A stretch of DNA of 64,000 nt, from assembly GCA_026182355.1 (NCBI GenBank), contig JAPFBL010000310.1:62001-126000 (forward strand), in the 5' to 3' direction. The DNA comes from Hermatobates lingyangjiaoensis (lineage: Eukaryota > Arthropoda > Insecta > Hemiptera > Hermatobatidae). Below, piece after piece: positions 1-11,786 of this stretch. The notes below the pieces were generated by a model. The model was not told the origin of the DNA, searched no databases, and was given only the letters and a program-made list of their open reading frames with translations. How positions within the stretch are numbered: position 1 is the first letter of the stretch; each line of letters starts with the position of its first letter. A program made the translations under genes and the position numbers.

Positions 1-1113
1 TGTTTGTAGTAAACAATTTTTACATAAATATTTATGTACTGATAAACTATTTGTTTTATATTAAGAGGCAAACAGATTCTATGATTTTGTGCTGTTTTAC
101 ATGTCACTGGCTTACCTTCATGCCTCTGACATTCCTCTCCCGGTTAACCTTTATTCAGAGTACATATTTCTTCATATGCAGATGGTCGGGTGTGAGTTTA
201 CAATATTGTTTACGTAATAATTCATCAGTACATTAGTTACAAGAATAGCACATGTGAAAATAAATTCAAAAAATAAACTATAAATGTAGTTTATAGGTAC
301 ATTTCAGCTTTTATCCTGTATTCTTTTTTTTACTATTTTAACTGTTATTAAGAAATTTTTATTTGGAATTTCGCCTTCGAGAATATTTCCATGGTCCATA
401 GAATCACAATTCTAGTACAAGAACATAGACGCAAATTAAGTGTCTGCCTCAGTAGGTATTCCACTCTCATGCCACTACTGAGGTTATCTTTGGTAGAACA
501 GATACTTATAAATTATGGGGACCATAAAAAAATGGAGTGGTTTACACTCATCTTTTAGATTACGCTGAGCTCAAGCAATTTAAGAATGTTATATGTAGTG
601 TGGTTATCTTCATTTTACGAAATATATCAAAATACTTTGAGCTACTTGATAATTTGATATCAAATATGTTTAAATAAATATATTTAATAATAACTAAATG
701 CTACAACCAGCTTAAATACTAGAAAGAAGTAGCCATAACTAATAAGTAAAGATACATTTCAGTGTTTACAAAAACTGCGTTTAAATTGATAAAATAAGAT
801 TTTTTTGTATGAAATGTAAAGTTTCTTTTAATACCGTACGTTTATAGAGCTTAAATAATAAATACGAAATTCTAAGGGAGTCAAGGGGTGGGAAAGCGAG
901 AGAATGATGAGGGCGTTTGGCACTTTGACATGTTCGTGGAAACATAGTAACATATGAAATCATGAAATAGAATGACAGCTTGCCACATGTAATGTGACGC
1001 GTTACTAAGCAGACACAGCAGAGTTTAAGCACGTCATTATAGTAAGGCAGAGTATAAGTGTTGTAATCTGTATTAGAATTTTATAGTCTAGCGATGGCCC
1101 ATGTATATCTGTA
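1..1113. other. AT-rich intergenic, no gene seen
   Basis: Low-GC sequence with frequent stops in all frames. The few open stretches are short, have no recognisable domain and no codon bias. I see no repeat family shared with the rest of the window here. Confidence 0.6.
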
Positions 1114-1332
1114 TGATCAAACCACAATATGAAATGGGAAAACAATACTAAGATCTTTCAACCGTAACAAGCGGTCTTCGTCAGAGTCAAAAACCCAACT
1201 CAAATCAGTTGGATTTTTGACTCTGATGAAGACCACTTGTTACGGTTGAAAGATCTTAGTCTTGTTTTCCCATTTCATATTGTGGTTTGATCATTGATTG
1301 TTATTTCACGTGTTTATTGTGAAATCTTTTTA
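1114..1332. repeat. Foldback repeat, family A (near-complete)
   Basis: An inverted repeat of about 85-90 bp per arm starts tgatcaaaccacaatatg and ends with its complement at 1293. It is followed by a tail carrying a small hairpin (atttcac ... gtgaaat type). The right arm holds CTGATGA at 1223-1229, one A, a stem-loop and GAAA at 1248-1251. The arms are highly similar, so the single strand would fold into a long hairpin. It is non-coding. Nine further copies or halves occur in the window. It could be a miniature foldback transposon or an inverted dimer of a ribozyme-bearing retroelement end. Confidence 0.8.
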
Positions 1333-2316
1333 TGGATGTCTGTATGTATAGCAAAATATATAGTTTGTGGCAAATTTCTTTGAGAGACTAAATTATCTGT
1401 TTACTTTCACGATTGAAATGATGATTTCAGCTATCTATACTCTTATATCTTAAGATCTTATACTCTCAATTATATTCACAATAATCATACCCACGTGACT
1501 AATGTCATTGATAATTTGCACAGACTACGTTGATTCTTGTAGAGTCATAACTATATATGTTATGCTATATATGCCATAACTATTATACAGAGTTGTTTAA
1601 TGTTATTTACTCTCCACATTAAATCTAGAGAAATACAGTATTGAATTTGGGTCAAAATTTTAGAATTGTGTTTCAAAGGAAAACACATGTATTGAAGTCC
1701 CGTGAGGGACAAAACTTATAAAATAAGTTTTAGAAATTCATCTCCCTGTGTGTGTGGGTGTGTGTGTGTGTTTGTGTAAAATATATCAATACATTGTCGC
1801 ATACTCGACTTTAGTTTTTAATATAACTTACTCATTTAAATATGTTTTACAGAGATTCTTTATAAGTTCAAGTATTACTTTATTTTATATCTGCAAATTT
1901 TATAGAACTGACTTTGCTCCACCTGTTCTTTTTTTTCTGTACATTTTTTCTCTTAATGTTGATTATTTTAATAAAATTCTTCAGCAAATAAGTTTATTAA
2001 CAGCTAAAGACATTAATATTCATACTTTGTATAATGTAGTTATCTTTATTGAATATTTAAAAATGTTGCACTTAGATTCATTAGTTTTAATTTCATACTT
2101 GAAATTAAAAGTAAATTAAAACAAGTACTTGAAAACTTGTTTTTAATGTGTTTTCAAAGTTTCAACTTTGTCAAGAAGTTGGCAATATACTTGAGCTGTT
2201 CTCCAATGTCAGCACACCGCTTGGAGCCATATGCAATGACTATACAGTACTATACAATGACTATATACACCGGTTCTCGTTAAATCACACTTGGAAGGCT
2301 GACAGCACGTACCAAT
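1333..2316. other. AT-rich intergenic with short (TG)n
   Basis: Contains an impure TG microsatellite at about 1747-1773. An open frame of about 120 codons at 1748-2119 runs through it, but its composition is low-complexity and hydrophobic and it resembles nothing, so I do not call it a gene. Confidence 0.55.
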
Positions 2317-2609
2317 CAGTGATGGGATTCACCGGGATTCAGCCGGTTCGTGCGAACCGGTGCTTAAAATATTATGAGTTCGGCAAACCGTTTGTTAAAA
2401 TTACGTAAACCTCTATTCAGACCTGTATTAAACTCCACTATCAAACTCTACAAGTGTCGCGTGACTCACGTAACTTGTGTATGTATGACCACGTAATTTG
2501 CGCATATATATAGCCTATATATAACTAAACATTTTAGTTTCCAAACTCATAATATTTTAAGCACCGGTTCACACGAACCGGTTTTTAAAAAATTTGAATC
2601 CCACCACTG
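2317..2609. mobile_element. hAT-type miniature element with target duplication
   Basis: The element starts CAGTGATGGGATTC and ends GAATCCCACCACTG, giving imperfect terminal inverted repeats of the CAG...CTG class. Both ends carry a second inverted block around accggttc/gaaccggt and a long shared arm (aaaatattatgagtt and its complement). It is flanked by 8-bp near-identical direct repeats, gtaccaat (2309-2316) and gtgccaat (2610-2617), matching 7 of 8. Eight-base duplications and CAG-type ends are typical of hAT transposons. At 293 bp with no ORF it must be non-autonomous. The single mismatch in the duplication suggests some age. Confidence 0.85.
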
Positions 2610-3543
2610 GTGCCAATGTGACCCGCCCACGGTCTCCAAGGGGGCTGAGTCAAGAAAGAGCCACACATTTGCCCTTTCTAAACCTGAACGATGTTTTCAG
2701 CCTTTAAAGGTGAGTAGTGTAAGAAATCTTGCGAGATGTGCTACACACATCTGATCACTCTGTCATGGACTCGGTACTTATTATTTTGCCAACAGATCTT
2801 CATTCTCAAATTCCTCCCCATCTTATTAAACCAAACGGATCTAATTTAATATTCATGACCACATTCCCTTTAGTATCCGTATCAATGAAAACAAAATTCT
2901 ATTTTCATCGTTAGAGAAACAGTTTTTTTCAACAAATTTGGAATAGTTTATGACCATGAAATCAAAGAGACGGCCATGATATGTGAAATATATCTTTAAT
3001 GTGCAAATAAACATTATAAGGATGTATCAACAAACTTATAATATAAAAGATGAGTCAGGTGTACGAAAAAATATCCTATAAAATGATGGTTTTCACTTGC
3101 TGAAAACTGTTATTTAAAATGCCTTAAAGTTCTTCTTATAAAAGACTTGGCAGTAGTCACTTTTCTCTGAGTTGTCGAAAAGCATATTTTACAACTCATT
3201 TCGCCTGTCTTGGTTGTTTCAAACAGCAAGCCTGATTCATTTCTTTTATTTCATTCATTTTTCACTTCTTTTCATTTCATTCTTTTATTTATTTCATTTA
3301 CTGCTTGAAGTTTAGTTATAATATAGCTAATTAAACTGTTATTAATAATAAAAGGGAGTCTTTGCCTTAAACAGGAAATTCAACCAAGCAAGTTACATTT
3401 TATTTTATATTATGATTTGAAGAAATTGATTCATAAATGATATTTATTCAGAGATATTTGTGTAGTCTCTAATGTAGGCTACTTCCAAAGTAACAAAATT
3501 TAATATTTTAAAAATAGATTTAGTTCTAATAAACTTTTATTGA
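2610..3543. other. AT-rich intergenic
   Basis: A short GC-richer patch follows the hAT element (2625-2660), then AT-rich sequence including a pyrimidine-rich tttcattt-type tract at about 3235-3300. No gene or repeat family recognised. Confidence 0.5.
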
Positions 3544-3922
3544 TTGTAGGGTAAAAAGCTAATGAAATGGTATAAACGCGTTTCGAACACGTAGTGTTCT
3601 TCCTCAGGCATTAACTAAAAAATACAATGTCATCAGAGAGTTATCTATGGTACAAAGTAAATATAGTACAAAATAAAAATAAAATAAAATAAAGAAGTGA
3701 GTACGATTTATTTTATTTTGTTTTTATTTGGTACTATATTTACTTTTCTATAGATAACTCTCTGATGACATTGTCTTTTTTAGTCAATGCCTGAGAAAAA
3801 ACACTACGTGTTCGAAACACGTTGTTTATATGATTAAATTTTTATATGTGGAGACCATTTCATTAGCTTTTTACCCTACAATGAGTAAATACCACATAAT
3901 AACTAATTGCACTACCTTAGAA
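3544..3922. repeat. Foldback repeat, family B
   Basis: Inverted arms start ttgtagggtaaaaagctaat and end with the complement at 3881. The right flank continues tgagtaaataccacataata, which other copies show to be part of the element. The arms carry gtttcgaacacgtagtgttc (left) and its complement (right). The right-arm core reads CTGAGAA, an altered form of the CTGAGGA seen in other copies, followed by a stem-loop and GAAAC. The centre is an extended inverted segment with a ttttatttt-rich core, unlike the centres of the other B copies. Non-coding. Confidence 0.8.
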
Positions 3923-5998
3923 GCTTTTATTGTTCAACTTTTATATATGTTTTAGGAAACAAAAGTCTAATTTAATGGTTGCCTGTAAAATACCTAACAA
4001 GAAATCTATATCTAACAAGAAGAGCTAAAAAGGTTCAGTTAGTAGATAATAAACACAAACACGCACGTCCACTGAATAAGCCATTAACGAGGATGTTTTC
4101 AGCTCTGATCAGCTGTCTATGCCTCTAATTTACCTATTATCCCGTACCTTGTGTGTTTTTAGAATTAGAAATTATTGTTCTGGCAGTTAAGAGGGGGCAA
4201 GGCTTTCAAACCAGATAGTTCAATTTCGTGTCGTCCCCTACCTTTACCCAAGACAACTACAATTCTATCTATTAGAAGAAAATTAATTTTTTCCAGAATT
4301 TCAATTAAATAAACACTAAGCATTTTAATGGATTCAACAGAAAAATCATTATTTTTCCAATAATGATGTGTGTTAGGAACACTTGTAAAATCTGTTACAA
4401 AAATTTTACCAACATATAAATACAATTCAATTATGAGAATAATTTGTCAACACTATTTTATAAACATATCTAAAAACATTAAATTTGAAAAAAGATAAAA
4501 CAATATTTTTTTTTAAATTAATGTATCAACTGTTATATAAAATCTATCTGTAAAAAATAAATTGCATATAATCAAATAGAATGGTTTGAATCAACTAAAT
4601 ACTAAATTCACAGAAGGAAAACACGTAAAAGAAATGCTTTTGGATGAAAGTAACAAAAATTTCACAATAATCAAAAAAATACAAACATTGAAATATGGAT
4701 TATCACGGTGTGGCCAGTGATATAAGTAAGAATAATTTAGGAGCAATATAAGGACTTACTGAAGTAAGAATTGATTGGATAAGAACAACAATAAATTTTA
4801 CATTGCTTAAGAACTAATAATGTTAACAGCGCTGCCATTCCAGTGTACTGATTTCAATACAGCCACTTTATCTGAGAAAATATAACTGCATTCTAGCGTC
4901 ATTAACAAGCAGGCATAGAAACAAATTTACCAAATGTTAATAAATAGACATTTTAACCAGTTATTTATATAAAATTAATATTTCTGAATCAACAGCATTT
5001 AAATATGTTATATCACTCTTGCAGTTAATTGATATATCAAATTTAAAAACTGACAAATAAAAAAAGAAAAATTATAGATTGACGTCGTAAGAGACAAACA
5101 TCTGCTTCCTCTGAAGTCCTCAAAGTGTTTTAAAAGTTAGAATCAGGGATGTACATAGGAATTCTGCATGTAAATAATTATTAAATCTGTTTAATTAAGA
5201 GAGAGAGAGAATTTGTATGAATGCTGAATATGGAGCAATGGAAAGGTTGTGCTCAGCTTTGTGGGAGGGAAAATCATATAGAAAACATTGAATTAGGTAA
5301 AGTCCAAACTATAAACGCAGTTACAAGTAGGACAGGAGATCTTATGCGGAATAGAATAGATGGGACTGTAAGTGAAGCAAGGAACAGGAAATCACGATAC
5401 AGCAACGTAAATAGACATGAACAACATTGACAGTAAAGCTAGGAGGACTGGATGAGAAATATGTGCAGAAATATAACTAAAATAAATATAGAAAATGTCA
5501 ACAAGGAAGAAGAACACATAAGGAAAAACTCGTTCATAACCGGGCTATATCAGTACCATGGAAAAGTCTGATGAAGAAGTATCACAAAAATCCTTCCTAG
5601 GTCCAGAACTACGATGTATATAAGCCAGTATAGTACAAGTGTAAATGAATTTAGAGGTTCTTTTTTGAAACAACAATTCTTAATATTACTACAGATTTGA
5701 TAGAAGAGTTTGTAGAGAGATCTAGGAATGACTTTCTTTTCACTGGAAGATGGAAACTTGAAAATGATAGTACTCTGAGCCTTTGTTGGTCTGTGGTAAA
5801 CCGTAGTAGAGAAAGTTTAAAAGAAGATGAGAAATAAAATGAATAACAACAGCCAACTTTAATTTAGCTCAACTGTGGTTACTTTAAAGCTCGTATTTCA
5901 TGTACAACCTGGCAATAGTGGCGTCTAGTATTCTATGCAGTTGTCAAGTTGTTTTAAACCCCTAAATATAATGCTTGGTAGTTATATTTAGCATAGTT
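3923..5998. other. AT-rich intergenic
   Basis: About 2 kb with no recognisable gene. Open frames at 4165-4425 (minus) and 5221-5430 (plus) are short, without domains. A short GA run lies at about 5199-5210. Nothing else seen. Confidence 0.5.
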
Positions 5999-6427
5999 CA
6001 GCGTTTTCCAAACTGGGAGGTGTGCCTCCCTAGGGAGGAGTGGACTAGTCTAAAGGGAACCACGAAAATTAGTCACAGTGAACAATTTTCCAAATTACTG
6101 CTAAAGTTTTCCATTCAATAAATGACTTTCTGCCTTGGCTGCAATGAAATTCAAATATCGTGTTTGTTTAGTTATAAAAAAAGAGCTAAGAGTAGCTATA
6201 TCGCCACAAACACCAATATTTGATAAACTTTGTGCTAATAGACAAGCACATCCATCTCATTAAAAACAACAATAAAATATCGTTTTCCATTAGTTTGTAT
6301 GAATAAATTTTATAAAAGTAAAAATATTTGTGTTTTTATGTTATGAAATCTTCGGAGGGGGGGGGGGGGCGCAAATGATTAAATATTTTTAAGGGAGGCG
6401 TAGTAACATTAAGTTTGGAAACCACTA
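5999..6427. mobile_element. hAT-like remnant
   Basis: Begins CAGCGTTTTCCAAACT and ends AGTTTGGAAACCACTA, inverted ends of the kind common in hAT derivatives. Just inside them are ggaggtgtgcctccct at one side and ggggcgcaaatg/ggaggcg at the other. It contains a run of about a dozen G at about 6357-6369, where polymerase slippage or base-calling errors are likely. Candidate flanking 8-mers (gcatagtt and tcgtaatt) match only 5 of 8, so the target duplication is not convincing. No ORF. Confidence 0.55.
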
Positions 6428-7010
6428 TCGTAATTCATAGACCTGCCTGCCTAAATAACTTCAAATAAAACAAAACCGACTGTTCTGAAAGAGAGATTTA
6501 AACCTTTTCTACATGAGTTATGTATGACACACCTGTGTCAGACAAACAAACTATATATACTATAATAATTTTATGATTGATAGTTTTGTATAACGTACTT
6601 CCGCACATAAGTTTTCCATAAGTTTTAATAGATTTATTGCTGGCTGACTTAAAAGTCTCTTAATGCATCTTCTTCAATGAACAGAAACAGCTAATCAAAT
6701 TTTGGTAATAGGTTAGTTAATACAGAAGGTATTGATCTATTGTTAACATTATACTTATTGGCAACTTTTCATAAATGATGGGCCGTTTAGCAAGAAATGC
6801 CTTGTAGGAAAGTATTACTATATAGTCGTATATAAACCATACGAACATTTAATAAGATTCAACAATAATACGCCTCAATTTGAATTTTCAATGAAATAAT
6901 TACGCCAGTTTTATATGGGTGAGTAGAAATTAAATTTATATTAATTTAAAATAGTTATTTACTGGTATTTGTTAAAATTAAATTGACAAATTTTGACGAA
7001 TTGGTATTTT
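6428..7010. other. AT-rich intergenic
   Basis: No gene, RNA or repeat family recognised. Confidence 0.5.
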
Positions 7011-7173
7011 TCTTATCATTAAATCACAATCGGTTGTTAAATCCATTAATTACATGATAGTATTGAACTTTACTATTCCTTGCTATACATATATTTTTAT
7101 TATTGTTCTTTTTTCATTATGCCATGTTTAATAATAATATAAAATCATCTGAATGACTACCCATGTTTCAAAA
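7011..7173 (+). repeat. Direct repeat R1, copy 1
   Basis: Resembles 7674-7834 along its whole length, including the shared block attattgttcttttttcat and the end ctgaatgacta...catgtttcaaaa. It has clear divergence and small indels, so this is an old duplication. Confidence 0.75.
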
Positions 7174-7351
7174 GTCAAGAAGAGTACTTGAGCATTACTT
7201 ATAGAGTGTTGTATTCGCTTAGGAATTGTGGTGAGTAGGAAATGGCAGCCAGCATGTGCTACTATGATGTGACTAATACTGTGGGGAAGAGTCGGCAAAT
7301 GACTATGACGTTGTGTCGGTCTGTTTGTCGGCTCAGACGGCTTTCAGGAAT

Positions 7352-7498
7352 CAATTGGCTATAATCCGTCAGTAATCGCATTAACTACCACTTGTTAGGC
7401 ATTACTCAGCACAGAAAACATCACTGTCATGTAAGGATTTATACTTTCACCGCAACTCACATGAAAACATGCTGCGATTTACAAATCATGTAAAAAAA
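7352..7498 (+). repeat. Direct repeat R2, copy 1
   Basis: Matches 8500-8654 from caattggctataatcc through ccacttgttaggcattac and tgtcatgtaaggatttatac to the oligo-A end. The second copy has a small insertion in the middle. Confidence 0.8.
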
Positions 7499-7673
7499 GC
7501 AAACATATCAATTTTATTACTTAGTGTGAAGCATAAACCATAAAATATAACACCGAACTTTAAATGAGAGTGCGGGAAAGTGCTTGCTACTGAGGCTTAA
7601 CTCACCCAATCAAGTTTCGATATAATTTTAGTTATTTAGACTGTCATTGTTGGACAACAATGATAACATTTGT

Positions 7674-7834
7674 TTCTTATTAAATCAAAATTTGTTGTGA
7701 AATTCATTAATTGCATGATAACATTGTACATTACAATTCCTTGCTATACTTTTAATTTTATTATTGTTCTTTTTTCATGATACCATGTTTAATATTACTA
7801 TAAAACCATCTGAATGACTATGCATGTTTCAAAA
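7674..7834 (+). repeat. Direct repeat R1, copy 2
   Basis: Second copy of the repeat at 7011-7173, same orientation, about 660 bp downstream. Confidence 0.75.
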
Positions 7835-8499
7835 TAATGGGGATACTTTCAAATAGCATCATATTGCATACCAATTATGACTCAACAATTTCTTATATAC
7901 AGTAAGATGTAGACAGTACCTCTTCTTAGAGATACAAAAGTTTTATAAATATAACAACGCGTTTTGAGCATATAGGTAAAATGGGAGAACCAAAATAGTG
8001 ATGTTAAACCTAAAGAATTGAATTTGGTTCAATGCGTAGATCTGTAGTTCAATGCCCACTGTGGTAGTCGATTTATTAAGAAGGGAGAGGAAACAATTTG
8101 AGCACGTCATCCCTGACGGAGGGCATAAAGCCGCATAAAGCCCTAGCCTTCACGATGCCTCTTACAGGTTAAGAACCCTAAATAAAAGTCTAAATACAGT
8201 TGAGTTTGACTATTTAGGACTCTCAATGCAGAAGTTTCATTGTTTGATATAACAAAGCGACAACGTTCAGCCTATGTGTGTCGGATTAACCTAACCTGAC
8301 TGCCTGCACATAGAGATAAAAGGCCTCTTGTGCTTAGGTCACAAAGCAGACCTGCCGCATGATGTTGTAGATTATCATGCCTTTAATCACCCAAAAAAAA
8401 AAGGATAAAAATCAATTGACTGAATCATCAATAACAGAAACTTACTACTTGCGTACTTCTTACACGATCTAATACTTAACAAATAGTAGATAAACAGTA
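7835..8499. other. Intergenic, one GC-richer patch
   Basis: A GC-richer patch around 8035-8170 (gggagaggaaac, ccctgacggagggc, ccgcataaagcc) looks like an old repeat, but I cannot place it. The rest is AT-rich with no gene. Confidence 0.45.
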
Positions 8500-8654
8500 C
8501 AATTGGCTATAATCCATCAGTAGTCACATTACTACCACTTGTTAGGCATTACTTATTGCCTAATGATTTATAAATCATCATTGTCATGTAAGGATTTATA
8601 CTTTCACCGAAACTCACATGAAAAGATGCTGACATTTACGAATCATGGTAAAAA
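8500..8654 (+). repeat. Direct repeat R2, copy 2
   Basis: Second copy of the repeat at 7352-7498, same orientation. With the R1 pair it gives the interleaved order R1, R2, R1, R2. Confidence 0.8.
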
Positions 8655-9100
8655 CAAACATTTTCTACATATGAATATTCTATGATTTATTTAGGGATTT
8701 GGTCTTATTTTAAGTACCCTTTAAAATAAATAAACTCATTACAGAGATCATATATGAAATATATTTTAATGTTATTAATATATTTTTAAAATGTAGTAAT
8801 ATTTTTGACTTTATTGATATTTATTAACACAACTAACAAGATCAGATAAACCAATATAGCGTTTACGTGTACATCATCAACTGACAGGGCAAAATAGATA
8901 ACGAAAACAAATTATAATATTTATAGTTCTCCTTTTTTTTGTAAGGAAGTGTCATACTTCAGTTATATTTATAGCTCACTTCTTTTAAACTTGTCATTTG
9001 AATCTAGCTCGATTTGAAATTATACAAAGTAACAGGTTTCAAATACCTTTAAGTACGCATTCCCTATAACAGTGTACGATGGTTTCCACTAAAATGTCAG
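8655..9100. other. AT-rich intergenic
   Basis: No gene, RNA or repeat family recognised. Confidence 0.45.
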
Positions 9101-9555
9101 TACTAAGATATTTTATTTATTTTACTGCCACTTCCCACTACCTACCTATGTGAAACTGGATTTTTATTTTATACTGCCATAAAAACAAAATACCAAAGTA
9201 GACTTAATGCTGCTTCTGACTTCAAAATCAAACTCTCTACAATAAAGCCAAAAATGATTTTATATTGTTATTTATAGTGTTATGATTGTATAGTGTTTAT
9301 ATTGTTAGTAATTATGTTTTATGTCTTATGTACTTGTGGAAAATATGAAAATTAAAAACTTTAAGTTTTCAATTTTTCTTCGAAAAATACAAAATTCAGT
9401 AATATTAGTATTTAATTGTTTTTAAACACACATACTCTTTATAAACCGTATCAAAATATTTATATTTTGATAATATAAAATCATTAGAATCTGGGGTTTC
9501 TGTGAAAGTTACTGAAGCAAAAAGGGTTCTATCGAAAAAAGTTTGAGAAACTCTG
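9101..9555 (-). mobile_element. hAT-like element, truncated copy
   Basis: The right end reads gtttgagaaactctg, the inverse of a CAGAGTTTCTCAAAC terminus, and the sequence just inside it (gattctggggtttc, gggttct) is the complement of the left end of the element at 18709-19394. Its other side (cccactacctac, gaaactggattt, agacttaatgctg, atcaaactct) matches the complement of about 18990-19120. It is therefore a copy of the same family in opposite orientation. The far terminus is missing. No coding capacity. Confidence 0.7.
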
Positions 9556-11099
9556 GTCTAGTATAAAGAGCACAAAGATGTGCCTCCTCTGAAATCTTAA
9601 GTTAAAGTTGGTGCTCTGTGCAAGAATGTGAACACCAAAGCAATCATTAAAACTATGCATGTGTCACACAGAATATTTTAGATATGCATTAGACACGTTA
9701 CTTAACACTCTAGCAATATATTTACTAACATTAATTCGAGACATTAAACGTGAATTATCATTATCTGACCTCTGAAGTCGAGAAAGAAGAAGGAAAACAG
9801 TAAGAAGTAAATACAGAAAATTATTTTCTGCACTGAAGACTCTTTTCTGACTAATTGCTACATAACGAATGAAAATTACTTGCATTTACTTCATTATTTT
9901 GTCTTTTTTTTTATCTTTTCCTTGTATTTGTAAGATTATTACAGTTATAATCGAAATTGTAACAACAATTTATCTGCTACGGGAACCAAATTTAATCTTT
10001 CAAGTTCAATATCAGTGTCCAATCAAATTATATATCGTAACATTCAAAAAATAAAATGCATTCAATCCACGAACAATCAATGTATGTCATGGTATATAGA
10101 ATACTTGGGAATTGCATTTTTATTGGAATTTTTTTGGCTTATATCAATTAGATTATGATGCTGGAGAGTTAACTATGCAATTATTTGAGATGACATAGCT
10201 AATGGGTCATTACGTTGACTTCTTTATACACTCAAAGCTTTTGCTTCTGAATGGTTGCAATCCATACTTTTTGATTGTTAAGGAATCCAGGGTTCCATGA
10301 ATGGTTTGATATAATGTTAATAGCCATAATTGTTAAAAAGCATTATTAAGAAATAGTAAATTCTTATGTTACATGAAAAAAGATTAATTGACTTTGATTA
10401 AAGATACAAGAGTTAGAAAGAAGCAAAAATATTTTTTTAGGAAATTAAACTTACTTTAGAGAACGTACCGGCATAACAAGAGAAATAGACGGAATAACAG
10501 GGACTATTTCACTGTGAATTGAAAGGCCATGAATTATTAACAAACGAGCACTACACATACAATAATTAGTAAAACATTTCGAAAAATATCGTGGGCAAGC
10601 TCTACGAGCACATGGCTTGTGGATTAATAGAGTTTCGGACAACTGTGTTTGTCTGCACAGAAAGCCAACGACCAAGAGCTTTGCAAATGTAGGACTATTA
10701 TTTGAAGAAGTTGATACAAAAGTAGACATATTCTAAAACTAAGGAGAATACTAATATTAAAATAATTTACGTATTTAAACACGTATTTCTTTGTATATTT
10801 TTTTGATCAGTTCATGTTAATAATGAATACATTATGTATGATATATATTTTAAAGGAAATTAAATATTACTTTTATTAATGCAATTGAATTGTAGTGAAA
10901 ACAATAACATTGCATTATATAAGGAAACATTGAAAATTAAATTAGCACCGTACATGGGAGTCATTCGATATAAATGTGTAGAACGACTAACTTATGTAAG
11001 AGTTAATATGACTGTCGATTTCCTACTTTATTTATTTCATTAGATAAGAACCAAGTAAGGGGTAGTAATGGAGTGATCAAGCGTCTGTTATAGCCTCTA
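9556..11099. other. AT-rich intergenic with one possible minus-strand exon
   Basis: Mostly AT-rich. On the minus strand, 10451-10729 is open for 92 codons from an ATG. On that strand it follows a tattctccttag acceptor-like site (about 10742) and ends at a GTAAGT donor-like site (about 10453). The protein is not recognisable. I report it as a weak exon candidate only. Confidence 0.35.
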
Positions 11100-11564
11100 A
11101 CACTCAACTCCGACTTTCGGCATTTGCGAGGCTACCCTGATAACCTGCTATATGCAGGGACAAACGAAAGAGGAGCTGAAAGTGGCCAGGGGCTGGGCCT
11201 GACCACTTTCGTTTCACATCCTTCCAACTTCACAAATCCTCTCCTCTTATCCCAGTTCCAATGCAAGGCGTTATACGCTCCGTGCCGATGGGTGATACAG
11301 TGCTTATTGTATTATGAACGGAACCTCAAGGATACCAGGCGACTTCTTTGTGTAATAGTCTTACTCTGGTACGCGGTGCTCTACCGGAGCGGACAAAATA
11401 CCACCGGACACAGCTTCAGGAATTTTCCCCTGATTGATACTAAAGAGAAACAAGTCTGAAGACCATCTTCCGTCAGAGCAGAGAGTCCCGAAGATGACTG
11501 TCCTGAAGAAGGAGAAAGGAAATCACTTTCTCCCTAAACGTAGGGAGCCTGAATGGGCATTAGT
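11100..11564 (+). other. GC-richer segment, probable decayed LINE body
   Basis: Base composition is clearly richer in G and C than the flanks, and the segment runs directly into the LINE-like tail at 11565. Open frames of 111 and 95 codons cross it (11124-11459 and 11434-11721), but neither shows a domain I can name. I read it as older coding sequence of the same retroelement, broken by frame changes. An unrelated host exon cannot be excluded. Confidence 0.35.
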
Positions 11565-11786
11565 AATGATGGTTTGTGCAGATTCTGGAAAAAAGAGAAA
11601 AAAACACCATTACACCTGCTGGCTGATTGTCAGGCAACTTTGCTGCACAGAGGTAGGTGCTTCAGGATACTCAACAAAACCATTGAATAACTTTTACCGC
11701 TGGAGCCAGGAAAGGTGCTGAGCTTCCTGGAGGCGTTGAAGCTAACTGCTTTAGTACAGAAGGACGGAAGTACAATAGTTTTTTAA
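11565..11786 (+). pseudogene. LINE-like C-terminal remnant (zinc-motif tail)
   Basis: Read in the frame starting at 11565, the translation contains LCRFW, then KTPLHLLADCQA and further on GRCFRIL. This resembles the short cysteine/histidine tail (CxxC ... HLLxxC ...) seen after the RNase H region in many Jockey/R1-like LINEs. The second cysteine is replaced by tryptophan. The frame is broken by TAA at 11688-11690, then continues with PLEPGKVLSFLEALKL, a typical tail, to TAA at 11784. The two defects mark it as dead. The family assignment comes from memory of the motif, not from alignment. Confidence 0.45.

Noticed and set aside
1748..2119. 123-codon ORF
   Set aside because: Begins in an impure TG repeat and has low-complexity hydrophobic composition typical of AT-rich chance frames.
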